64,000 bases of DNA from Pegoplata infirma (taxonomy: Eukaryota > Arthropoda > Insecta > Diptera > Anthomyiidae), in the NCBI GenBank assembly GCA_963921195.1, contig OY992536.1, positions 326,633,038 through 326,697,037 on the forward strand. Direction: 5' to 3'. Of the stretch, positions 22,056 to 31,992 are shown piece by piece. The first letter of the stretch is position 1. Every line of letters begins with the position of its first letter. The notes under the pieces are model-generated. The model was not told the DNA's origin and ran no database searches. It was given only the letters and a program-made list of their open reading frames with translations. The position numbers and the translations under genes are program-made.

Positions 22056-22180
22056 TGGCGAATTACTCAATGAAAAGTTAGCTGCTAACTGCCGATTTAA
22101 AGGAGCCTTTGTCAAAATTTGTATGAAAAGTTAAATTTAACGGAGAGTTATTCTATAACGGAGCATTGAGTAATCCAGCC
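22056..22180. mobile_element. 125-bp MITE, copy 1, TTA flanks
   Basis: Left 'ggcgaattactcaatg' and right 'cattgagtaatccagcc' are inverted, with TTA on both sides. The body 'agttagctgctaactgccga' is a small palindrome. The second copy is at 22936-23041. TTA/TAA flanks would fit a PIF/Harbinger-type element, but the TIR is short and imperfect. Confidence 0.55.
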
Positions 22181-22935
22181 TTAAAATTTATAATTTTTTA
22201 GTTTTCGACAAAAAATTTTGAAAATTATACTACTGTTGAGCAATAAATTTTCAAAGTTTGTAAGAGAGCCAAATATTTGATTTTTTTTTTAAATTTTGGC
22301 AAAAAATCAAATAGTTGGCTTTAGACAGTCCTTTTGTGTTTTTTTATTCAAAAACTGTAAGTTGTACGAAAAAACTTTCAGTGACAATATTGTTGATAAA
22401 ATTGTGGAGATTTAAAATTTAGAAACAGAAAAAATTAAAACAATTTTGGAATGTTCTTTTCTCATGTCAAGGACACCATGGATTTCCAACACCAAAAGTT
22501 TTAAATGTTCTTTTAACGCTGTTAAAATTTCAGGGAGGTGTTTTTTCGCGTTGTCGAGCAATAAATTTTCAAAGTTGTGATATAGCTAAATTTTTGGATT
22601 TTTGCCAAAATAAAATCTGCACACAAATATTTTGAAATTCAGCTAACAGAATCAGTAAAACTGCATATTTTTTTATTATTTTCAAAAACTGAATGACAGA
22701 GAATTTACTTGAAACATGCAGCAGAGAACTCTTAAATTTGACACGAGACGTCTTATCGTCATAGGCGGGTTAAGTTTTAAATGAACTAAATCAGGCCAGG
22801 GGGAAAACAGTTTGTCCTTGAAGAACTAATCCTCTGCCGAAATTAATATTTATTTTTATAAATTTTTTCCGAATGTGAGTTTCATTAAAAGTTAAAAGTA
22901 TTTCAAAAACTTTTTACCACAATTTTTATCTATAA

Positions 22936-23041
22936 GGACGAATTACTCAATATCTAGTTAACTGCTAACTGTCAATTAAATGGAGCCTTATTTCAAAATT
23001 ATTTTTTTTTTTTTTTACACTGAGCATTGAGAAATCCAGCC
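22936..23041. mobile_element. 106-bp MITE, copy 2, TAA flanks
   Basis: Same ends as the 22056 copy ('ggacgaattactcaat', 'cattgagaaatccagcc') with TAA on both sides. The body is diverged and contains a T run. 22200-22930, between the two copies, is AT-rich with a direct repeat of 'gagcaataaattttcaaagtt' (22237, 22557) and no gene. Confidence 0.55.
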
Positions 23042-24409
23042 TAAGTCTGTTTTGCTAAATCAAAAATGTTGCCAGTTAAGATTTTGATACAATATAATTA
23101 TATTTATATAGTTCAATAAATTTTTACAACATTTGATATTTATTATCAATTTCCGATGACAGTATGGTGTAATACTTGTTTTAAAAACAAAAATAGATTT
23201 GGTCCCTAGCTATTGCCGGGTTACACATAAACACAACTTTAAAAGCCTATCAAATTCGATTTTTGTCACATTTTGCTATTAGCTTTTTTTTTTATATTTG
23301 TGTACAACGGTAAATAGTACAGACATAAATTTATTACATGTTTACCGGTATATCAGAACCAAACATCCGGTGCTTACACTCATACTATTTTTTGTCATTT
23401 TATTTATGAGTTTTTTTTTACAAAATTTGTATTTTATTTTATTTTTTGTCATTTAGCACTCAACTTTTATTCACCGTTGTACGCTCTCATAGTTAAGTGA
23501 TGATAATATGCTTTATAAAGCATAATATTTTAAATTGTTCGTAACTTTAACTTGTGCACGTAATACACAACAGTGATGGGAAAAGGTGACACATTTTTGC
23601 GAAACCTAATAAAAATTTTTCTAAAAATAAAAAAGCAACAAGTAAAAAAAGTTTAGTTCAGCTTTTACCAATTTAACTTTTGAAAAATGTAGGTGAAAAT
23701 TTTGTTTTCTGAAATAAAAATTTTGTTTAAAAACATTTAAAAAAAATCATTATGATTTCATTTTTACATTTCGCGAAAAAAAAATGTATGCTAAAAAAAA
23801 TTTTCTACCTGTTTGAACACAATTCAGTATAAAATTCTGATCGTATAAATATGCCCCCCATCAGCCAATTTAAAGCATTTCCCGAGTAAAAATTTTTATA
23901 TGATGCAATATATATTGATATGTAATACAATATATAATTAAACGCAATTTGATCCGAAAAATGGTGGATGTTTTTGCATTAAAAAAGATTAATTTGTATA
24001 AAATATGATTTGATTTCATCCGAGTTTTGACCAGACATTGCCATATATTAGTGGATCTAATTAGATCTAATTGCATAAAAACATGTAAAATCCTGGTGTT
24101 TTTTGGTTTGGGTTGAGTTACACCACAGGTCAACGATACATTCACCAAACATATAATTTTCTTAAAAAAAAATGTTCGGGTACGCTTCGAACCAGATAGG
24201 TGATATACATAACCCTAACAAGGAAATGTTTAGGAACATTTTAAAAAGTTTCTTATACTTTGCCTTAAAAACTTAGAAAATTGTTGGTTAAATGGAAACA
24301 TATAGTGTTATATATGGAACAGAATTGGATATATATAATTTTATATTAAATTATACAGAAAAACAAATTTTGTATTGACCCTCATGTAATTTTATATAAC
24401 ACTACGTGA

Positions 24410-25276
24410 CAGTTTTTTGACCAAATGTATCTGACACCTAATCTTTATGTACAATTGTCCGCTGAATCCGAATATGAAGTCAGAATGGTCGAAAGTGGAA
24501 CAGTTTTCGAGATATTCGAAAATAAGCGTTATTTGTGTTTTTAAAAAAGATGATGTCACTTAAATGCAAATATCTTCAAAACTATATGTCAATTTATGTA
24601 TTTCTTATTTTTTAATGAAAGATAATAAAATTACTAAAATAACCATGGGTCGCTTGTGAAGATTAGTCAAGAAATGACAGAGTTACAGTGGACAAAAGTT
24701 CAAACTTCATGAAAAATTTGATGATTTTTTGCAATTTTGCTCCTTTCAAGTTATTTTTTTTAAACCAAACAATTAAAAATTATAATGTTTTATTACATAG
24801 GACATTATTTTATTTCAATACGAACATTTTGCGCCCAACAAGACCCAGATTGGTGCAAAAATGACAAAGCTACAGAAGATTTAGTGAATTAACCCACTTT
24901 TCATTACTAACATTTAGCTTTGTATATTTACTTGTGTTTTTAAAAAAAAAATCGAAAAGTGGGATAACTCAATTAATCTACTGTAACTTTGTCATTTTTG
25001 CACCGATCTGGATCCTATTGGGCACAAAATGTTCGTATTGAAATAAACTAACGTTCTAAGTGATAAAATTTTAAAAAATTTGATTGTTTGGTCTTAAAAA
25101 AATAAGTTAAAAAGAGCAAATAATGGTAATTTTCTCGATTTTATCGTAAATATCTCGAAAACTGTTCTACTTTTGACCATTCTGACTTCATATTCGGATT
25201 CAGCGTTCGGATTTACATAAAGATAAGGTGTCAGATTCATTTGGTCACGACTTTGTTGAAAATTTGTCACACAGTG
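24410..25276. mobile_element. CACTACGTGACA palindrome with TAA duplication
   Basis: CACTACGTGACA (24410) and TGTCACACAGTG (to 25276) are inverted, with TAA on both sides. The arms pair over about 370 bp ('ctgaatccgaatatgaagtc', 'aacagttttcgagatattcg'). The corresponding position in the opposite arm of the host (near 26080-26100, minus strand) is uninterrupted. A 3-bp duplication and CACTA-like ends could mean CACTA; TA with Tc1/mariner is the alternative. Confidence 0.75.
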
Positions 25277-25538
25277 TAATTATATCAACCGTACACCTTT
25301 TAATCCGAATCATGATTCAATTATATATTACTACATATGACTGCATTAAAAAAATTTAGAAAATATCTCACGGATGTATAATCATATATAATTTATTATG
25401 TTTGTATCAAGTTATGTATTGTAATATATGTTTATTTTTACTCGGGTTTGTATTTTTTGGTTATGTAGAATATACTAACATGTTCGAAGTACCCCCGAGT
25501 AAAAATAAACATATATAACAATATATAACTTGATACAA

Positions 25539-25950
25539 CCCGACTAAAAAAAATAATACGGTGCCATATAACATTTGATCCCAAAAATGGAGGATCCAAA
25601 AATATATGATTATTTCTTATTAGATCAAAATTTAGATAATAAGATATAATTAGATCCCAAAAATGGAACGGTAAATATTATCTAATTTGATATTATAAAA
25701 AAATAGATTTAATAAGATCTAATAATATATAATTATATCTTATTAGATCTAATATGATCTTTAATATCAAATCAGATGAAATTTACCGTTCCATTTTTGG
25801 GATCCAATTATATCTAATTATATCAGATTTGATCTAATAAGATATAATCATATATTTTTAGATCCTCCATTTTTTGGATCAAATGATGGATCTATTTATA
25901 TACAATTATATAAAAAACTATATGATTATATCAAAACTTTTTTACTCGGG
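25539..25950. mobile_element. CCCGACTAAAA...TTTTACTCGGG element, AA duplication
   Basis: Ends CCCGACTAAAAA (25539) and TTTTTTACTCGGG (to 25950), with AA on both sides. Removing it restores 'cttgatacaaacataataaa', exactly what the opposite arm reads near 25388-25407. The interior is itself a palindrome around 'ttccatttttgggatc' and 'gatcctccat' motifs with many 'agatcta' sites. It belongs to the CCC...GGG, 2-bp duplication group. Confidence 0.8.
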
Positions 25951-27249
25951 AAACATAATAAATCATATATGATTATACATCCCGTGAGGTATTTTCTATT
26001 TTTTTTAAATGCAGTCATATGTTGTAATATATAATTTAATCATGATTCGGATTAAAAGGTATACGGTTGATATAAATATATGAAATAATATTAGGGCCAA
26101 TACAAAATTTGTTTTTCTGTATAATTTAATATAAAATTATATAAAGCTTATTCTGTTCCATATATAAATGTTTCCAATTAAATGTTTCCAATTAACCAAA
26201 AATGTTCTAAGTTTTTTAAGCAAAGTATAAGAAACTTTTAAAATGTTTCTAAACATTTCCTTGTTAGGGTTTTGTATATCACCTATCTGGTTCGAAGCGT
26301 ACCCAAACATTTTTTTTTGTTTTAGAAAATTATATGTTTGGTGAATGTATCGTTGACCTGTGGTGTAACTCACCCAAACCAAAACACACCAAGATTTTTT
26401 ATGTTTTTATGCAATTAGATCTAATTGGATCCAATGAAATATGGCAATGTCTGGTCAAAACTCGGATGAATTCGAATCATATATTATACAAGTTGATCTT
26501 TTTTAATGCAAAAACATCCACCATTATTCGGATTAAATTGCGTATAAATATATATTGTGTTATATATCATTATGTATTGCATCATATAAAATTTTTTACT
26601 CGGGCCCTTATATTTTCATTCATAACTTTTATTTTGCTGAAAAATGATACCATCCTGACCTGGACTATGACAAATATATAAACCAATCATCAGTAACAAC
26701 TAATTTGAAAACGATTAACTTTCTTAATTTATTTTACAATAAATTTAGCTTTTTGATTATTAAAGTTTTGTGGTCCTTAATTTGGCACCAAATAAAAATA
26801 TTTCATGCCCATCACTGGGACACAGAAACAATGACTTACGTACGAGTATCTGCCTAGAGACCATATGGATGAATGTATAAAGTCAACATACATACTGTAA
26901 ACAAAAAAATAATTTACCAACACACCTTTAACATTTTTATTTAACTTTATTTACAGGTGTGGAAAAAAGTGTTACTTGAATTTATTTTTCTTTTGTGTAT
27001 GAGGCATTCCATGCCAAGTATTTAGCTATAACAATACAAATTGTAAGTTATTCCTCTAATAAATAGCACCGTTTTAAAATTCGATGCTTATTTAGTTAAA
27101 TCTTTACTTATACCAGGCACTTTACTTATACCAGTCAAACCTTCTGCCTTGGGAAACTATTTGTAGAACATTTTAACCCTTTAAATGCACGTCTTAGTGG
27201 ACTTTTGAGACTTTTGTTAAAAAGTACTTAAATTACCAAAAAAAAAGAA

Positions 27250-27733
27250 AACAAGTGAGAGTGGTAAATTCGGCTGTACCAAGTCTTTCATACCCTCCAA
27301 CATGTCAAAATTTCAAAAAAAAAATTGCAGGGGCGTTTTATTTTGTTTGTGGGGTGGGGGTGGAAAGGGGTCATTGGGTACACCTTTTTCCCTGCTGTAA
27401 ATGTTTACGAGTTCATTTATTATAAAAAAATGGAATTTTTTAGAGGTTGGTTCACTTCTTCTGGGAGGAACTTTTTTGCCCCTGGTCCGATTTTGCCCAT
27501 CTCCGAATTTAACCAGCCTATGACCATAACACATGTTCGTGACCATACGACATGTTCGTTCTTTTATTTGGACTGTATCGTGTTCTACATAAACGGACGG
27601 ACAGACGGACATCGCTAGAATGTCTTAGAATCGATCACTGATCAATGGGGTCCCCGACCGATATTTCGATGCGTTACAAACGGAATGACAAAGTGAGTAT
27701 ACACCAATATTATGGTTGGAAGGTATAAAAAAA
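27250..27733 (+). repeat. mini-me-like repeat, subtype C, nearly complete
   Basis: It starts 'aacaagtgagagtggtaaat' and 'tcggctgtaccaagtc'. It contains GACR repeats near 27593-27610 followed by 'atcgctagaatgtcttagaa', and ends 'ttggaaggtataaaaa'. Frames of 97 and 99 codons on both strands are the repeat itself. Mini-me elements are short, non-coding and abundant in Diptera. Confidence 0.75.
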
Positions 27734-28722
27734 TCTATTGAAGACATCCAAACACTATTTTGAGCTCAAAAAAATATTTACACAAAAATTTGTTTTGCCT
27801 TTTTTAAAACGAATTTGAAAAAAAAAATTAAAAATTCGGGAGGCTGTAAACAAAATTTGAGACGTTACAGAGTAAAACACGTCGGTGGTTTTACTACTAC
27901 ACGCAAGCCCAAAGAAATGATCCATCAATTGTTTCAAAGTGTTATCATATATCACGAATTCCATCAGAGATTGCAATAACAAAAAAAAAATACCGCTTTT
28001 TTGGGCCTTCTTTTTTTTACCATTCGCGATTTTCTTAAAAACTACTTATGAGATTTTTTCATAAAAAAAATAAATTTGATATGTATTTTGTAATTTAATT
28101 TCAAAATGTATGCAACTTTGAAGTTCCATATCTTTGAAAGTATTAATTTTATTTTTAAGCAATTAACTCCAACAATTGTCCTTTTGTATATCAATGCATA
28201 ATTAAATGCATTAATAAAAAATATTTTTTGATACAAATGTAATTTTTAGATGCATTTTTCAAAACTTTATCCCCGATAAATTTTTTTTGAAACCTGCATA
28301 AATTGAAAATACAGCATTTTTTGTCATAAAATTTCCGTGGTTATTTTAAAAATGCATAAAAATTGCAAAAAAAAATCATCAAAAATGCATTTTTTTTTTA
28401 AATATTTTTTTGGAGGACATAATAAGAATTGTTAGAGTCCAATGCTATTTGATTCGTAAAAATCAAATAAATACTTTCAAAGATATAGCTATTCAAAGTT
28501 CCATACTTTTTTTGATAAGATTACAGAATAAACATAAAATTTATTTTTTGTATGCAAAATGAATTAAAACAAAAATACGAATAGTGAGAAAAAGCGAAGA
28601 CCCAAAAAAATGGGACTCAAATTTTGATTTATACAGGTTTCAGAAAAATCGAAGGGGGATAAAGTTTTCAAAAATGCATCTAAATACTGCATTTTCATCA
28701 AAAACGTACTTTTATAAAATTA
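27734..28722. other. AT-rich spacer, no gene
   Basis: It contains mirrored stretches: 'ttgaaagtattaattttatt' near 28132 and 'aaataaatactttcaaagat' near 28465, and 'aaactttatccccgat' near 28262 with 'gggggataaagttttc' near 28655. A decayed foldback of about 0.6 kb (about 28040-28690) is likely. No coding sequence was recognised. Confidence 0.4.
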
Positions 28723-29508
28723 AACAAGAAAATCATTGTCGGTCAAGACCGACCATATAATACCCTACACCACAATTTCCCGGAAAATGGGTCTCACGTT
28801 CAAACATGGACCGATTAGATCTACATTTTGTCAAATCTTTAATAAGTGTAAAAAACACTTACAAATCGAATTTGAGTGAAATAGGCTTCTATTTGTTGAC
28901 AATAAACCGCTTTAACTGAATATCGGCCAAAATTTTCACATGGGGCCTAAGTCCAGAAATGGTCCGATGATAATCAGATTTAATGAGGGTATTAAAGTAC
29001 GCGTTTAACATACATAAACACAATTTTAATTAAATATTTTCATGAAAATTAAGGGATTTATGTGAAAATCGGGAAGGTGGTTTGTATGGCGGCTACAAGA
29101 AGAACGGATCCGATTTCTCTAAAATTCGGAATGGTGATTTGTGAAGACAAAACATGGTTACCTGCCAAATTTTCGAAAATATACCTATTATAATACGGTT
29201 GTTAGAGTCATTTGAACCAAAACTAAGGAGGACCTTTGTATGGGGGCAAAGTCTAAATGTGGACCGATTTTTTCCATTTTTTCCATTTTCAATAAATTTC
29301 AAGTCAATTGATTCAAAATTATGACCTGTGTCGTATTTACACCGTTTACATAGACAGACGGACGGACGGACAGACGGACATCGCTTAATCGACTCAAAAA
29401 GTGATTCTGAGTCGATCGGTATACTTATAAGTGGTTATAGGACCAATATTTCGGGTAGTTACAAACATCAGCACAAACTATGTACCACAGTGTGGTGTAG
29501 GGTATAAA
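28723..29508 (+). repeat. mini-me-like repeat, subtype B, full-length
   Basis: It starts 'aacaagaaaatcattgtcgg' with the palindrome 'cggtcaagaccg', then 'ataccctacacca'. A (GACR)n tract lies at 29352-29380 followed by 'atcgcttaatcgactcaaaa'. It ends 'tgtggtgtagggtataaa'. This is the uninterrupted reference for the split copies at 37316-39440 and 57888-61737. Confidence 0.85.
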
Positions 29509-29711
29509 GACATAAAGTCAGAAATTTAATTTTTACAATTTTTTCAAGATCAAAAATTGTTTGACGGAAATGATTATTTTTTTCGTTAAAAAGCTTACAA
29601 AGTAAAAAATTTATTAAACATTGTTTTTTTTTTTTTTTAATGTAAAAATACAAAATGTAGTTTTAGCGCATATTTTAGGCGCTTAAAACGTATTTTTTAG
29701 TGCGTGAAGAT

Positions 29712-31521
29712 TAGGGCGTCCCAAAAAAAAACCTTTATTCGATTTTCTTGGATGCTCAAGCATAATTTGAAAGCTAATAGGGTAAAGTATTTTTGAGATT
29801 TTTTTCAGATTTTTCGGAAAAGTTTTTAAGGTCGCGCAAATCGATTTTGTGCTTCAAATCGGCTTTGACGACCGTTTTTTTAACTTTCTTTATAAGTTCG
29901 CCAATAAACACGATATTCTTTACTATTGAGTTAACATTTTTAAAGAAAAATGTCCAGACTTTATTTTTTTTGCTCATTTTGGTACCCTACATAAGGTTTT
30001 TTCGTAAATTTTCCACAAATTTTGAAAGTAACGTTTTGTAACTTTTAAAATTTCTATGAAAGTCAAAAAAAGTAACATTGCCGTTTGAAAGATCAAATAA
30101 TTCTAAATAATTTTGAAAAAAAAATTTTTGAATTTGCTCTTACCGTTCCAGTGTAATACCATTTTAAAGATTTCTATCCATTGTACAAAACTAATAGTAA
30201 AATAATAAACTTCTTATAAAGACCTGAAAAATTCGAGTTTTGGTCAGGAACAGAAATGTAAGAAGTTGGATCCTTAAGATTTTTTTTATTCTGAACACAA
30301 AACTGCTTTAAGCAACTCCCTAACAAGTCACGTTTGGTGGTAATTTAGGATAGTAGGTCAAAATGTCCGTCTGTCCGGCTGTATAAGACACGATGGAGTC
30401 AAAAATAAAAGAGATAGACTCCTGATGTTAGGCACGAATATGTCTTATGGTCATAGGAAGGTTATCTTCACAAATGGGAAAAATCGGTCAAGGGGGAAAA
30501 AATTTGCCTCTTGAAGAATCAATAAATAACGTATTTTTTTACATTATATTTTGTATTTTTGTTAAAAAAATAAAACTTCTTTGTAAAAGAAGATATATAA
30601 AGTCATGTACCTGCGCCTAGGAAATAAGAAAATGCTTATTTTCGGCCCGCCCCATTTTGTGGGGAAATTTTGTGAAAATTTGATTACTTCAGTGGAAAAA
30701 TCACAATGAATGTATTGGTAATATTTATCGCGAGGGGGAAGGTCTCCCCTTACGGCCGCCGCTTGGGACCACCAAGACTGCCTTGTCAAAAAACATTTTT
30801 ATAAATATTTTTTTTATTTTTTTTACATATTGCAGGGCATAAAATATTCTGCACAACCGAATTTAACGCTCTTGTTTGTTATTTCTGAAAGCTGCATCTC
30901 ATAGTCCCGATATTCAGCTTTTAAACCCATCATATATAGCCTATTTACAAGGTTTTACCCTAAGATATTAAATAGTGGAAGACAATATCTATTTTAAATT
31001 CAATATTTTATTTTATTATTAGTTTTATACAATGGGTTGAAAGCTTTAAAATGGTATTACTTTAGAACGGTAAGAGCGAATTCAAAAATTATTGTTGCTA
31101 AATTATAAAGAATTAATTTGTCTTTCAAACTGCATTATTACTTTTTTTGACTTTCATAGAAATTTTAAAAGTTACAAAGCGTTATTTTCAAAATTTATGG
31201 AAAATTTACGAAAAAATCTAATGTAGGGTACCCAAATGAGCAAAAGAGTTGCCAAAACTTATAGTTTATGCACACAAAAATAAAGTTTGGACATTTTTCT
31301 TTAAAAATATTTCCTCAAGAGTGAAGAAACTCATGGTTATTGACGATTTTATAAAGAAAGTTAAAAAACGGTCGGCAAAGCCGATTTTCAGCAAAAAATC
31401 GATTTGCGCGACCTTAAAACCTTTTCCGAAAAATCTGAAAAAAAATCTCAAAAATACTTTACACTATAAGCTTTCAAATTATGCTTGAGCCCGGACAACT
31501 TTTTTTTTGTGGGACACCCTA
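29712..31521. mobile_element. 1.8-kb hAT foldback with perfect 8-bp duplication GTGAAGAT
   Basis: TAGGGCGTCCCAAAAAA (29712) pairs with the inverted end ...TGTGGGACACCCTA (31521). GTGAAGAT is present at 29704-29711 and 31522-31529. The arms pair for about 400 bp, including 'ggtcgcgcaaatcgatttt' and 'aaaaatgtccagacttta'. A minus-oriented mini-me subtype C copy occupies part of the loop. Open frames of 60-80 codons in the arms are mirror images and not genes. Confidence 0.9.
30340..30865 (-). repeat. mini-me-like repeat, subtype C, partial, minus strand
   Basis: Read on the minus strand it starts 'aacaagagcgttaaattcgg' and 'ttgtgcagaatattttatgc', and reaches a short GACR tract near 30365-30380. 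It lies inside the loop of the 29712-31521 foldback and therefore inserted later. Confidence 0.6.
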
Positions 31522-31675
31522 GTGAAGATCCTGTCCCTGTTAATTACTAATCAAAATTCAATACTCAATTTTACAGATTTGTTTGTTTCTCTTGTTACAA
31601 GTTTTTGCTGAGATATACTAAACATGTTTTTCTTCTTACCGATGCTGTTCTTAAATGCTGGTGTGGAATGCCTTA

Positions 31676-31992
31676 TATATATGAAAAGAATTTGTGTAAT
31701 GATAATATGTTGCTTATCGTCAAACAAATAAACAGACACACACATAAACAAACAGGCAAATTTATGTTAAAACTTATACAAACATATTTCGTTGTAATAA
31801 AACTTTACCTATGACTACAGTGTTCTATGTAGACATACAATAAGATTTTTTGGTGTATAAGTTAATTTCCTGTGTTGTACATATTTCACACATACCAACA
31901 TATTGTTTATGCTAGTGTGAGTAGGTGTTTGTTTACACGTATGCATGATGAGTATTTTGTTGTATTTGTTTATTTACTAAATTTTATATGCT
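31676..31992. other. Spacer before the CCCAG transposon, no gene
   Basis: Sequence of ordinary composition with ACACAC-type runs near 31736. It ends in the CT target duplication (31991-31992). Confidence 0.4.

Larger units (their letters stand above)
23881..26604. mobile_element. 2.7-kb CCCGAGTAAAAA palindrome with two nested elements
   Basis: CCCGAGTAAAAATTTTTATA (23881) pairs with an inverted copy ending at 26604. The arms pair over hundreds of bases, for example 'ggtggatgtttttgcatt' with 'aatgcaaaaacatccacc' and 'tttagatctaattgca' with its mirror. Nested inside are 24410-25276 and 25539-25950. Extra CCCGAG/CTCGGG ends occur at 25441-25446 and 25494-25499. Frames of 80-115 codons on both arms are arm sequence read through, not genes. 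Confidence 0.85.
23571..26817. mobile_element. Candidate hAT element hosting the CCCGAG palindrome
   Basis: CAGTGATGGG at 23571 is inverted as CCCATCACTG to 26817. Flanks ATACACAA and GGACACAG share only an ACACA core, so the 8-bp duplication would be eroded. Almost all the length is the later foldback at 23881-26604. This is a tentative call. Confidence 0.4.
27000..31675. mobile_element. Candidate 4.7-kb TGAGGCATTCC-family element with younger insertions
   Basis: The left end TGAGGCATTCCATGCCAAGT (27000) and the inverted right end (to 31675) align at most of about 25 positions, and both abut TA. Between them lie two mini-me copies (27250, 28723) and a hAT foldback (29712-31521). The arms were not traced continuously, so the two ends may instead be unrelated relics. 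Confidence 0.4.

Noticed and set aside
23881..26604. Target duplication for the outer CCCGAG palindrome
   Set aside because: The flanks are TT and CC, with no match of 2, 3 or 8 bases; ends may have been altered after insertion.
26334..26681. 115-codon frame and its mirror frames at 23870-24148 and 26137-26382
   Set aside because: They are the two arms of one palindrome read in different directions; neither has protein features.
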